A stretch of DNA of 64,000 bases from Allobosea sp. UNC402CLCol (GTDB taxonomy: Bacteria > Pseudomonadota > Alphaproteobacteria > Rhizobiales > Beijerinckiaceae): NCBI RefSeq assembly GCF_000745475.1, contig NZ_JQJJ01000001.1, forward strand, positions 48,392-112,391. The letters run 5' to 3'. The translations under genes and the position numbers were made by a program. This document shows positions 7,694 to 16,497 of this stretch, in pieces. Positions within the stretch are counted from its first letter, which is position 1, and each line of letters opens with the position of its first letter. The notes under the pieces are model-generated. The model saw only the letters and a program-made list of their open reading frames with translations. It ran no database searches and was not told the DNA's origin.

Positions 7694-8830
7694 TCAGCGC
7701 AGGTGGCTTGTCAGCATCGCGCGGGGCGTCGAGGTCAACCGCCTCCCGCCCCCGGCCTCGACGACGACGGACTCGCTGAAACCCAGGCCGGCGGCGGAGA
7801 CATACATGTGGAAGACCATGCCCTCCTCCAGCCGCCAGCGGGCATTGGGCAGGAAGACGCGCGAAAAGTCGCTGGTGCGCGGCGTGCGGCCGTAGAGGCC
7901 CAGCGTGTAGCCGGTGACGTTGTCATAGGCCGGGCGCAGGCCCTCGGCGAGCACGGCCTCGCGCAGGACCGCATCGACCTCGCAGGCGAGGGCGCCGGGC
8001 CGCATCGCCGCGAACTGCCTGTCCTGCAAGGCGACGAGGCGCTCGGCGAGGGGCGAGAGCCCGCGCCGGTCGGCACCGATCAGCACCGGCCGCATCAGCC
8101 TCGCGCCGTAATTGCGGCGCTTCGGGATCAATTCGACATGCAGGATGTCGCCATCCGCCAGCGGATCGGCGGTCATGACGCCATGCAGGAATTCATGATC
8201 GCCGACGCCCGGCAGGATCGGCCCCGTCTCGCCGGTATCGGCGCCGTTCTCCAGGAAGGAGGCCGCCGCGATCGCCGCCGCCGCGCTTGGCGAAAGCTCG
8301 GGTCGGGCCTGCGCGGCGATGGCGGCCATCGCCTTGTCGGCAATGCCGGCGGCTTCCGCGATCAGGGCGATCTCGGCCGGCGACTTCACCGCTCGGAGCA
8401 GGTCGCTCGCCCGCGGCAGATCGATGAAGCGCACATCCGGCAACAGCGCCGCGAAGCGGTCCCGCGTCGCGGCCGTGAAACCATAGGAGGCGTGGTCGGC
8501 GCCGATGCGGGCCTTCGCGAAGCCGCGACGGCGGAGCTCCTCGGCCATCACGGCCTGCGGCTCGGCCGTGTCCGGAAAGCCGACGACATCGGAAAACCAG
8601 CAGGCGTCGCGGCAAGGGCCGGCATCGAGCTCGCGCAGCACGAACCAGGGCTCGCCCTGGCGGGGCAGGAAGGCGGCGCGATACATCGTCTCCGAGACGG
8701 TGTAGCCGGTCAGCCATGCCAGGAACTCGGCATGGTCGACCAGCAGAAGCTCCGCGCCGGCCTCCGCCATCGCCGCGCGGGCCTTGGCCACCCGCGCGGC
8801 GAATTCCTCGCGCGGGAAGAGCGGGCTCAC
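7694..8830 (-). CDS. M24 (pita-bread fold) peptidase/creatinase-family protein lacking canonical metal ligands (378 aa)
   Basis: The N-terminal creatinase-like domain (LLVDHAEFLAWLTGYTVSE) is followed by a C-terminal pita-bread domain. Usual aminopeptidase P positions are altered. The first Asp region reads GDILHVELIP, the second NYGARLMR, the His motif GYTLGLYG instead of GHGIG, and the Glu-Pro motif MVFHMYVSA; only the final Glu (FSESVVV) remains. This fits non-metal members of the fold such as creatinase or ectoine-hydrolase-like proteins rather than a true metallopeptidase. The GTG start overlaps the M20 stop (GTGA). It is the last gene of the minus-strand operon, so it probably acts on the imported compound. 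Confidence 0.85.
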   Translation of the reverse strand: MSPLFPREEFAARVAKARAAMAEAGAELLLVDHAEFLAWLTGYTVSETMYRAAFLPRQGEPWFVLRELDAGPCRDACWFSDVVGFPDTAEPQAVMAEELRRRGFAKARIGADHASYGFTAATRDRFAALLPDVRFIDLPRASDLLRAVKSPAEIALIAEAAGIADKAMAAIAAQARPELSPSAAAAIAAASFLENGADTGETGPILPGVGDHEFLHGVMTADPLADGDILHVELIPKRRNYGARLMRPVLIGADRRGLSPLAERLVALQDRQFAAMRPGALACEVDAVLREAVLAEGLRPAYDNVTGYTLGLYGRTPRTSDFSRVFLPNARWRLEEGMVFHMYVSAAGLGFSESVVVEAGGGRRLTSTPRAMLTSHLR

Positions 8831-10047
8831 GCGACTTCGCAGATGTCGAGGATGGTCAGCATGTAGATGCGGACCATGTCGAGGAAATCACGGATCTCGA
8901 CACGTTCGTCGGGCATGGTGTTGTAGCGCCCGCCCGGCCCGCAGACGATGCCCTCCATGCCGGCCTCGGCATAGAGATGGCCGGCATCGGTGCCGAAGAA
9001 GCCCGGCGGCTTGATCGCGCCCGTCGGCTGCTTCTCGCCGCGCACCGCCTCATAGGCCGCGTTGACGGTCCTGACGATGCGGGCGTCCTTGGCGACTTCG
9101 AAGGCCGGCATCGACTGATGCCCTTCCTTCTTCTCGATGCGGATCGACGTCTTCAGCCCCGGAAAGCGCTGTTCCAGCGCGGTAAGCTCGCGCTGCATGT
9201 CGCCGAGCGCACCTTCCTGCGTCTGGCCAGGCGCATAGCGGCCGGAGCCCTTGAGCTTGCAATAATCCGCCACCTGCGGCGCCCGCCACTCGTGCAGCTC
9301 CTTGCCGAGCGCGCCATGGACGACGCCGACATGGACGCGGTTGATCGATTCATGCTCGGGCGACGGTGCGCCCGAGAACGTCATGGCGTTCAGGCGCGGG
9401 ATCAGGTCGCAGGCGGCCATGATCGCGTCGACCGCCTGCTCGCGCTTGGAGAGGTGGCGGGTATTGCCGGTGAGCTCGATCACGAAGGAGAAGGCGCAGG
9501 CATGCATGGTCACGGCCTGCACGTCGGTCGGCTCGCTGTTGACGAAATAGTCGGCGCGGATGCCGTTGCGGATCGCCGCGACCGTGCCGACGCCGCCCTG
9601 CAATTCGCCGACGACATAGGTCAGGATCACGTCGCCCTTCAGCTTCACCCCGGCATCGAGCAGCGTCTTGACCGCGCAGTAGGAGGCGGCGTCGCCCGCC
9701 TTCATGTTGGAGACGCCGATGCCGTAGATGAACTCGTCATCGACGAGGCCGCCCCAGGGATCGACGGTCCAGCCCTCGGTCGCCGGGTTGGTGTCGAGAT
9801 GGCCGTTGAACAGCAGGCTCTTGCCCCCGCCCGTGCCCTTCCAGCGGCCGATGGCGTTGGCGCGGCGCCCCTCGTCGAAGGGCTGCTCTTCCGCCTCGAT
9901 GCCCATCGCCTTCATCTGGCCGACGACGTGGCGGACCAGCGCCTTCTCGCCCTCGGTCTCCGAATAGCTCTTGTGCTTCGCCCAGTCCGAGAGGAGCGCG
10001 AGGCAGGCCTTCTCGTCGAGCGAATGGATCAGGTCGCGCGGGTTCAT
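8827..10047 (-). CDS. M20-family deacylase/peptidase-like protein with altered metal site (406 aa)
   Basis: Recognisable M20 architecture: LLFNGHLDTNP holds the first His-x-Asp, a lid/dimerisation domain lies between about residues 190 and 300, and FFGTDAGHLYAEAG is near the C-terminus. However, the usual DMKGG reads SNMKAG (Asp to Asn), the DEE pair reads GELQGG, and the C-terminal His-x-Pro-Asn-Glu reads TMPDE. Three canonical ligand positions therefore differ. It either binds metal differently or has changed function. It begins 17 bp after the fused ATPase gene and overlaps the M24 start. No signal peptide is seen, so it acts in the cytoplasm on imported substrate. Confidence 0.87.
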   Translation of the reverse strand: MNPRDLIHSLDEKACLALLSDWAKHKSYSETEGEKALVRHVVGQMKAMGIEAEEQPFDEGRRANAIGRWKGTGGGKSLLFNGHLDTNPATEGWTVDPWGGLVDDEFIYGIGVSNMKAGDAASYCAVKTLLDAGVKLKGDVILTYVVGELQGGVGTVAAIRNGIRADYFVNSEPTDVQAVTMHACAFSFVIELTGNTRHLSKREQAVDAIMAACDLIPRLNAMTFSGAPSPEHESINRVHVGVVHGALGKELHEWRAPQVADYCKLKGSGRYAPGQTQEGALGDMQRELTALEQRFPGLKTSIRIEKKEGHQSMPAFEVAKDARIVRTVNAAYEAVRGEKQPTGAIKPPGFFGTDAGHLYAEAGMEGIVCGPGGRYNTMPDERVEIRDFLDMVRIYMLTILDICEVA

Positions 10048-10064
10048 GGATGTGGCCTCTGATG

Positions 10065-11684
10065 TCAGGCAGCAGCCGTGGCCGGGGCAGGCACGGCTTC
10101 GAGCAGGGATTGGGTGTAGGGATGGAGGGGCCCGGTCGAGAGCGTCGCGATATCGATGAGATCGACGAGGTCGCCGCGGTACATCACCGCGATCCGATGG
10201 GCGATCTGGCGCACCAGATTGAGATCATGGGTGATGAAGAGATAGGCCGTGCCGAAGCGCTTCTGCAGGTCGACCAGCAATTCGACCACGGAGGCCTGCA
10301 CGGAGACGTCGAGCGCCGAGGTGATCTCGTCGCAGATCACGAGCTTCGGCTTCGAGGCGAAGGCGCGCGCGATGGCGACGCGCTGCTTCTCGCCGCCGGA
10401 GAGCTGGTGCGGGTAGCGCTCGGCGTAAGCTGCCGGCAGCCGGACCTGCTCCAGCAATTCACCGATCTTCGCGCCGTCCCGCCTCGCCCCCGGCTCGCCA
10501 TAGAGCGCGAGCGGCCGCGACAGGATCTCGCGGATGCGCTGGCGCGGATTGAGCGAGGAATCCGGGTGCTGGAAGATGATCTGGACGTCGCGGCGATAGG
10601 CCCGGTCCATGTCGGAGAGACCGGTGATGCGGCGGCCGGCGAAGCGGATCTCTCCCTCGAAACGGTTCAGGCCCGTCATCGCCTTGGCGAGCGTCGACTT
10701 GCCCGAGCCGGACTCCCCGACGATGCCGAGGATCTCGCCTGGCATCACCGAGAGGCTGACCTCGCGATTGCCGGTAAACTGCGTATTCGTCCGGCCGAGC
10801 AGGCTGCCGAGGAAGGGCTTGCGGCCATAGAGCACGCTGACCTTCTCGACCTCGACCAGCGGCTTGCCGGCTTCAGGAGCCTGCGTCTCGACCAGCCGAT
10901 GGTCCGGCCGCGGCACGGCGGCGAGCAGCTTCTTCGTATAGGCGTCCTGCGGCCGGGCGAAGACCTCACTGAGCGCGCCCTGCTCGACGATCCTGCCGCG
11001 ATGGATCACCGCGACCTTGGTGGCGATCTGCGAGACCAGCGCGAGGTCGTGCGAGATGTAGAGCGAGGCGACGCCGGTCTCGGCCTGCAATTCCTTGAAC
11101 AGGTCGAGGATCTGCCGGGCGGTGATGACGTCGAGCGCGGTCGTCGGCTCGTCGAAAATGATGCATTCCGGCTGGCAGGCGAAGGCGGTGGCGATGACGA
11201 CGCGCTGCTTCTCGCCGCCGGAAGCTTCGTGCGGATAGCGCCGCATCATCTGCCGGGGCACCTTGAGGCCGACATGGGCGAGGCGCTCCTCGCCCTCGGC
11301 CCAGGCCTGCTTCCGCGTCAGACCGCGATGGCGCACCAGCACTTCAGCCAGTTGCTCGCCGAGCGGCAGTGTCGGGTTGAGCGAGGTGCTCGGGTCCTGG
11401 AAGACCATGCCGATGCGCTTGCCGCGGATCGCATCGATCTCGGTCTCGGACGCCTTGAGCAGGTCTTGGCCCGTCAGGGCGACGCTGCCCGCCTCGCGCG
11501 CGCTCTGCGGTAGATAGCGCATGATCGCCCAGGCGAGCGAGGTCTTGCCGGAGCCGGATTCGCCGACGAGGCCGAGCACCTCGCCCTTGGCGACCGACAG
11601 GGATACGTCGTCGAGGGCGCGGGTGAAGCCGGCCGGCGTCGCGTAGTCGAGGCCGTAGCCGGCGATGTCGAGAATCGCACCCAT
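10065..11684 (-). CDS. Fused two-domain peptide ABC transporter ATPase, DppD-DppF type (539 aa)
   Basis: Two nucleotide-binding domains lie in one chain. Domain 1 (about residues 5-250) has Walker A GESGSGKTS, signature ASGGEKQR and Walker [12 protein letters not shown]. Domain 2 (about 290-520) has [17 protein letters not shown] and VICDEITSALD. It powers the importer made by the two adjacent permeases and the binding protein. The gap to the DppC-like gene is 3 bp, indicating one transcript. The single-chain arrangement differs from the separate DppD and DppF genes of the second importer at 20369-22362. Confidence 0.93.
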   Translation of the reverse strand: MGAILDIAGYGLDYATPAGFTRALDDVSLSVAKGEVLGLVGESGSGKTSLAWAIMRYLPQSAREAGSVALTGQDLLKASETEIDAIRGKRIGMVFQDPSTSLNPTLPLGEQLAEVLVRHRGLTRKQAWAEGEERLAHVGLKVPRQMMRRYPHEASGGEKQRVVIATAFACQPECIIFDEPTTALDVITARQILDLFKELQAETGVASLYISHDLALVSQIATKVAVIHRGRIVEQGALSEVFARPQDAYTKKLLAAVPRPDHRLVETQAPEAGKPLVEVEKVSVLYGRKPFLGSLLGRTNTQFTGNREVSLSVMPGEILGIVGESGSGKSTLAKAMTGLNRFEGEIRFAGRRITGLSDMDRAYRRDVQIIFQHPDSSLNPRQRIREILSRPLALYGEPGARRDGAKIGELLEQVRLPAAYAERYPHQLSGGEKQRVAIARAFASKPKLVICDEITSALDVSVQASVVELLVDLQKRFGTAYLFITHDLNLVRQIAHRIAVMYRGDLVDLIDIATLSTGPLHPYTQSLLEAVPAPATAAA

Positions 11685-11687
11685 CGC

Positions 11688-12512
11688 TCAGCTCCTCGGG
11701 TTCAGCGCGTCGCGCAGCCCGTCGCCGAGCAGGTTGAAGCCGATCGCGACCAGCGCGACGGCAAGGCTCGGCCACAGGATCATCCAGGCGCTCAGATGCA
11801 TGAAGCGGCGCGCCTCCGAGACCATCAGCCCCCATTCGGAAGCCGGCGGCTGCGCCCCCAGCCCGAGGAAGGAGAGCGTCGCGAACAGCATCACCGCGAA
11901 GGCGACGCGGATGGTCATCTCGACGATGATCGGCGCCACCACATTCGGCAGCATCTCGCGCCCGACGATGAAGGCCGCGCTCTCGCCGCGCGCGATGGCG
12001 GCATTGACATAGTCCTGCTTGCGCACGGAAAGCGCGACCGAACGCGTCACCCGCGCCATGCCCGGCGCGAAGGCGAGCGCGATGGCGAGCAGCGCGTTGA
12101 GGCTGCTCTTGCCGAGCAGGTTCACGATCAGCAGCGCCAGCAGCAGGCTTGGGATCGACATGATCGCGTCGACGGTGCGCATGATCGCCTCGTCGCTGCG
12201 CCCGCCGAGAAAGGCCGAGACGGTGCCGATGACGGCGCCGACGAGCGTACCGAGCGCCGTCGCCAGAATGGCCAGGACGACGGTGGCGCGGGCGCCGTGC
12301 AGAAGCCGGCTCAGGATGTCGCGGCCGTACTGGTCGGTGCCGAGCCAGAACTGCGCGCTCGGCGGCTTGTAGCGCATCAGCGGCGCCATCTTCTCGGGAT
12401 CGTAGGGCGCGAACCACGGCCCGACGATCACGACGAGCAGGATCAGGCCGACGATGACGAGGCCGAGCGCGCCCTGCGGCGAGCGCAGCATGCGCTTGAG
12501 GATCTCAATCAT
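11688..12512 (-). CDS. Peptide-type ABC transporter permease, DppC family (274 aa)
   Basis: The start MIEILKRML at 12512 overlaps the DppB-like stop by eight bases; an upstream in-frame start at 12572 is unlikely. It has an N-terminal membrane helix, the FWLGTDQYGRDILSRLLHGAR motif seen in nearly all DppC subunits, then five more hydrophobic segments with the EMLPNVVAPIIVEM coupling loop. It forms half of the inner-membrane channel. Confidence 0.93.
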   Translation of the reverse strand: MIEILKRMLRSPQGALGLVIVGLILLVVIVGPWFAPYDPEKMAPLMRYKPPSAQFWLGTDQYGRDILSRLLHGARATVVLAILATALGTLVGAVIGTVSAFLGGRSDEAIMRTVDAIMSIPSLLLALLIVNLLGKSSLNALLAIALAFAPGMARVTRSVALSVRKQDYVNAAIARGESAAFIVGREMLPNVVAPIIVEMTIRVAFAVMLFATLSFLGLGAQPPASEWGLMVSEARRFMHLSAWMILWPSLAVALVAIGFNLLGDGLRDALNPRS

Positions 12513-13452
12513 ACTGGATCCTCCGGTCGAGCCAGGCGTAAGCGATGTCGGCGAGGAAATTGGCGACGGCATAGGTCGTCGCCATGATCAGCGCGCCGGC
12601 CTGGATCGAGGGCAGGTCGCGCGCCTGGATCGCCACGATGAGCTGGCGCCCGATCCCCGGCAGGGCGAAGATCTCCTCGACCACGATGACGCCGCCGAGC
12701 AGGTAGCCGACATCGAGCGCGACGATGGTGATGGTCGGCAGCAGCGCGTTGCGCAAAGCATGCTTGAAAAGCACCTGCCGCTTCGAGAGGCCCTTCAGCC
12801 GGGCGGCGCGGATGTAGTCGGAATGCAGCACGTCGACGAGCTCGGAGCGCACCATGCGCGAGACATGGGCGATCAGGATCATCGACACCGTCAGCACCGG
12901 CAGGACGAGATGCTTAAGCCCGCGCAGCGGGTCTTCGGTCAGCGGCACATAGCCGGTCGCTGGCAGCCATTGCAGCCAATCGGCCAGCACCAGAACGACC
13001 AGCGTCGCCGTGACGAATTCCGGCAAGGAGACGCCGATATAGGAGAGGAAGCTGACGCCGAGATCGGCCGCCCGGCCGCGGCGCACCGCCGCGACGATGC
13101 CGAGCGGGATCGCGACCGCCAGCATCAGCACGATCGAGAACAGGGCGAGCAGCAGCGAGCGGCCGAGCGCCTCGATCATCGCCGGTGCGACCGGCTGGCC
13201 GGTGCGCATCGAGACGCCGAAATCGCCGCGCACGACCCCGCCGAGCCAGTGCAGATACTGCATCCAGATGGGGTCGTTCAGCCCCATCTTGAGACGTAGC
13301 GCCGCCAGCGCGTCCGGCGTCGCGTTCTCGCCCAGCATCATGACGGCGGCATCGGCCGGCAGGATCTGGGTGATCGCGAAGACGATCAGCGACACGACGA
13401 GAAGCGTGTAGCCGATCAGCAGGATCCGCTTGAGGATATAGGCCGGCGACAC
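12505..13452 (-). CDS. Peptide-type ABC transporter permease, DppB family (315 aa)
   Basis: The first residues VSPAYILKRILLIGYTLLV form a typical DppB N-terminal helix; the GTG at 13452 is chosen because it lies 19 bp after the binding-protein stop and gives the usual length. The long reading frame upstream would run into the preceding gene. Later segments include the periplasmic loop with MGLNDPIWMQYLHWL, six hydrophobic stretches and the coupling loop around RAARLKGLSKRQVLFKHAL. It pairs with the DppC-like subunit. Confidence 0.92.
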   Translation of the reverse strand: MSPAYILKRILLIGYTLLVVSLIVFAITQILPADAAVMMLGENATPDALAALRLKMGLNDPIWMQYLHWLGGVVRGDFGVSMRTGQPVAPAMIEALGRSLLLALFSIVLMLAVAIPLGIVAAVRRGRAADLGVSFLSYIGVSLPEFVTATLVVLVLADWLQWLPATGYVPLTEDPLRGLKHLVLPVLTVSMILIAHVSRMVRSELVDVLHSDYIRAARLKGLSKRQVLFKHALRNALLPTITIVALDVGYLLGGVIVVEEIFALPGIGRQLIVAIQARDLPSIQAGALIMATTYAVANFLADIAYAWLDRRIQYD

Positions 13453-13471
13453 GTCCGCTGCCCGTTTCCGC

Positions 13472-15025
13472 TCAGCCGCGCTTCGGCGCGTTGGCGCCGA
13501 GCGAGACGAAATCGAGCCGGTAGACCGAGCCGCGCGGATGGAGCTCATAGCCCTCCACCCAATCGCGCTGCCCCGCCAGCAGATCGAAGAAGGCCGGGAT
13601 AATCGAGGGCACCTCCTCATACATCAGCTTCTGCGCCTCGGCGTAGAGCGCGCGGCGCTTGGCGTCGTCGACCGTGGTGCGGGCCTCGGAGACCAGCTTG
13701 TCGAAAGCGGCGTTGTTCCAGCGCGTCTCGTTCCAGGCGGCGTTGGAGGTGTAGAGCAGCGAGAAGATGGCGTCGGCCGTCGCCTGCATGTTGTAGAAGC
13801 CGACATAGAAGGAGCCCTTCTTCCAGACCTGGTCGAGATAGGTCGCGTGCGGCATGGTCTCGACCTTGATGTCGAAGCCGGCGGGCTTGGCCATCTCGCG
13901 CAGCGCGACGGCGAGCTGCGTGCGCTGGCCCGGCCGGTCGGAGGCGATCAGCGTCGCTTCGAGCCCCTTGGGGTAGCCGGCTTCGGCGAGCAGTGCCTTG
14001 GCCTTGGCGATATCAGCCTTCTTGGCCGGCAAGTCGGCATGGAAGCGATAGGCGGGGTTGAGCGGCGTGTCGTTGCCGGGCGAGCCGAAGCCTTCGGTCA
14101 CGAAGTCGACCATCGCGGCGCGGTCGACGGTGAGCGCCAGGGCCTGGCGCACGCGGACATCGTTGAAGGGCTTCTGGTCGCAGCCGAAATTGACGTTGCA
14201 GAACTGGCCGGAGGCCAGGCGCAGCGCCTTGACGCCGGAGGCCTTCTGCAGCCGGCCGAACTCGGTCGGCGGCGTGGTGCCGAGCAGGTCGGTGTCGCCG
14301 GAGATCAGAGCGGAAGCCTCGGCGCTGACATCCGGGAAGACCAGGACCTCGATCTTGTCGAGATAGGGGCGGGCCTTGTCGTAATAGGCGTCGTTGCGGG
14401 TGACGACGACCTGTCGCTCCGGCTCGAAGGAGACGAGCTTGAACGGGCCGGTGCCGATCGCCTGGCGGTCGAGCTTTTCAAGGCCGCCCTTGATGACGGC
14501 GGCGGGAACGATCTTGGCGTTGAGATAGGCCAGCGTCACCGGCAGGTCGGCGAAGGGCGCCGAGAGCGTGAAGACGACCGTCGTCTCGTCCTTGGCGGCG
14601 ACCTTCGCGACAGGCCCGATATTCTGGCGGGCGGGCGAAGCCGTCTTCGGGTCGAGGATCGCCTCGAAGGTCGCGACCACGTCGGCGGCCGTGCAAGGCG
14701 AGCCGCCATGGAAGGTCAGGCCCTTGCGGAGCACGAAGGTCCATTCGGTGAGATCGGCCGAATTCGTCCAGGACTCCGCGAGGTCGGGCTCCGCGCTCAT
14801 ATCGACCTTCAGCCGCGTCAGGCTCGAATAGAGCAATTCGGCGACGAGATATTCCGGGTTCACGCGGGTGACGAGCGGGTTCAGCTTGGAGACCGCCTGG
14901 TCGACGCTGACGCGCAGCGTGCCGCCGCGGCGCGGCGTCTGCGCGAAGGCCGGGACGCCGGACATCGCAAGGCCGCTCAGAGCGGCGGAAGCGGCGAGGA
15001 AATCGCGACGATGGATGCTCGGCAT
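13472..15025 (-). CDS. ABC transporter substrate-binding protein, family 5 (517 aa)
   Basis: The ATG at 15025 follows AAGGAGCG. The N-terminus MPSIHRRDFLAAS has a twin-arginine-like signal followed by a hydrophobic stretch and a probable cut near PAFAQ, so export may be by Tat. The mature chain is a family 5 solute-binding protein (DppA/OppA/NikA fold) with LTEWTFVLRKGLTFHGG and the TAADVVATFEAI region. Clusters with M20/M24 proteins suggest peptides, acyl-amino acids or amide-like ligands. It lies 11 bp after the M20 gene. Confidence 0.92.
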   Translation of the reverse strand: MPSIHRRDFLAASAALSGLAMSGVPAFAQTPRRGGTLRVSVDQAVSKLNPLVTRVNPEYLVAELLYSSLTRLKVDMSAEPDLAESWTNSADLTEWTFVLRKGLTFHGGSPCTAADVVATFEAILDPKTASPARQNIGPVAKVAAKDETTVVFTLSAPFADLPVTLAYLNAKIVPAAVIKGGLEKLDRQAIGTGPFKLVSFEPERQVVVTRNDAYYDKARPYLDKIEVLVFPDVSAEASALISGDTDLLGTTPPTEFGRLQKASGVKALRLASGQFCNVNFGCDQKPFNDVRVRQALALTVDRAAMVDFVTEGFGSPGNDTPLNPAYRFHADLPAKKADIAKAKALLAEAGYPKGLEATLIASDRPGQRTQLAVALREMAKPAGFDIKVETMPHATYLDQVWKKGSFYVGFYNMQATADAIFSLLYTSNAAWNETRWNNAAFDKLVSEARTTVDDAKRRALYAEAQKLMYEEVPSIIPAFFDLLAGQRDWVEGYELHPRGSVYRLDFVSLGANAPKRG

Positions 15026-15036
15026 GGAACGCTCCT

Positions 15037-16362
15037 TCAGCTCAGGGACGGGCTCAGATCGGGATTGATGTCGGGCCGGAAATCGGCGGCGAGGTAATTC
15101 AGCACGGCCTGCGCCAGCGAGACGATGTCGCCGCTGGTGGTGTGCTCGCCCGGCGCATGGATATTGCGGGAGGGCCGGCCGAGGCCGCCGAGCAGGACTT
15201 CCCTGTGCCCGGTGGCGCGCTGGACCCAACCGAAATCGGAGGCGCTGGCAGCGCCCCAGCGGCGGAACTCCTCCGGCGCATAGCCGAAGCCGGAGCCGAC
15301 CGCCGCCTGCCAGCGCGGCCAGTGCGGCCCGCCCGGATCGTCCGTCGGAGCGAGATGGCCGACGAGGGCCGTCTCGACGTTCAGCCCGGGGACCGAGGCG
15401 ACGGCGCGCCTGATGGTCTCCTCGATCTCGGCCAAGGCGGCCTCGAAGGATTCTTCCGGCGCGTAGCGGCGGTTCAGCGTCATCTCGACAAGGGCGGGAA
15501 CCTGGCCGCCTGAGGTGCCGCCCTTGATCGTGGCGACGTTGAGCTGTCCCGTGAGCGGCGGCTTGCCGGGCGGCGGCGGCAGAGCCGATGCGCGCGAGGC
15601 GATGCGTGCCTTCAGAGCGGCGAGTGCATTGAGCAGGGGCAGCGCTCCGTCCATCGCGTTGTGCCCGAGCCCGCGGCGGTTACCCTCGCCCGCATGAACG
15701 GCCTCGCCATGGATTCGCACCAGCAGGTTGAACAGCCCGAAGCAGCCGGCCCAGATCCGCGCCTCGGCGCTGCCGTTGAAGTTGACGATGTGGCCTTCGA
15801 GCCGGCCCTGCTCGGCGAGATAGCGGATGCCGGGATAGAGCCCGCCTTCCTCGTCGGTGCAAAGCAGCAGCATCGGGTCGTAGGCGAGCGGGACGCTGCA
15901 GGCTTCGGCCGCCCGCAGGGCCAGCAGCACCGCGGCGACGCAGCCCTTCATGTCGGCGGCGCCGAGGCCGATCAGGCACTCGCCCTCGCGCTCCATCCGC
16001 AGCGGATCGGTCTTCCAGCCGGCCGCGGCCGGCACGGTGTCGACGTGGAAATAAAGGCCGCAGACCGGCCGCCCGCTGGCGCGGCGGGCGATCAGATTGG
16101 TGCGCGGGCCGGCGGCCGGGCCGTGCGGAACCCGCCACAGCGCTTCCGGCACGGTGACGCGCTCGGTCGCGAAGCCGAGCGGCGCGACGAGCTCTTCCAT
16201 CAGCGCGGCGAAGTCGTCATAGCCGAGGCCCGGCGGGAAGGAGGTGTCGACCGCGATCATCCGGCCGAGGTCCGCGATGGCGCCCTCGGCATGGGCCGAA
16301 ATCCAGTCGCCGGCCTGAGCCAGCGCCGACGCATCCTGCCGCGGGGAGGTGGTCCCTGACAT
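15037..16362 (-). CDS. M20-family metallohydrolase, ArgE/DapE-like (441 aa)
   Basis: First gene of the minus-strand operon. Metal-site motifs are mostly intact: YFHVDTVPAA (His-x-Asp), GAADMKGC (bridging Asp), CTDEEGG (catalytic Glu and ligand Glu) and NIHAPGEHT (C-terminal His). The GEPT segment of typical members reads FNGSAEARI. The family hydrolyses N-acyl amino acids or dipeptides. The contrast with the degenerate second M20 protein of the same operon suggests this one carries the hydrolytic activity. It is divergent from the GntR gene, with 135 bp between starts. Confidence 0.9.
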   Translation of the reverse strand: MSGTTSPRQDASALAQAGDWISAHAEGAIADLGRMIAVDTSFPPGLGYDDFAALMEELVAPLGFATERVTVPEALWRVPHGPAAGPRTNLIARRASGRPVCGLYFHVDTVPAAAGWKTDPLRMEREGECLIGLGAADMKGCVAAVLLALRAAEACSVPLAYDPMLLLCTDEEGGLYPGIRYLAEQGRLEGHIVNFNGSAEARIWAGCFGLFNLLVRIHGEAVHAGEGNRRGLGHNAMDGALPLLNALAALKARIASRASALPPPPGKPPLTGQLNVATIKGGTSGGQVPALVEMTLNRRYAPEESFEAALAEIEETIRRAVASVPGLNVETALVGHLAPTDDPGGPHWPRWQAAVGSGFGYAPEEFRRWGAASASDFGWVQRATGHREVLLGGLGRPSRNIHAPGEHTTSGDIVSLAQAVLNYLAADFRPDINPDLSPSLS

Positions 16363-16465
16363 GCCTCAGCTCCGCCACGCCGCGCTTGTCCAGCGCTGGC
16401 ACGATCTGCGATGGAACCACTGAAACGCCGCAGTTGGCTGCGCCATTTGCGGATCCTCTTCTTTC

Positions 16466-16478
16466 ATATAAACTATAT
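16466..16478. promoter_or_regulatory. Candidate GntR operator (ATATA-N3-TATAT)
   Basis: A perfect inverted repeat, ATATA AAC TATAT, lies in an AT-rich island inside otherwise very GC-rich DNA, 20 bp before the proposed GntR start and 104 bp from the divergent M20 start. The position and symmetry suit autoregulation and control of the operon; part of it could also serve as a -10 element. Confidence 0.5.
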
Positions 16479-16497
16479 AGAAATAGGACCGAACGGC

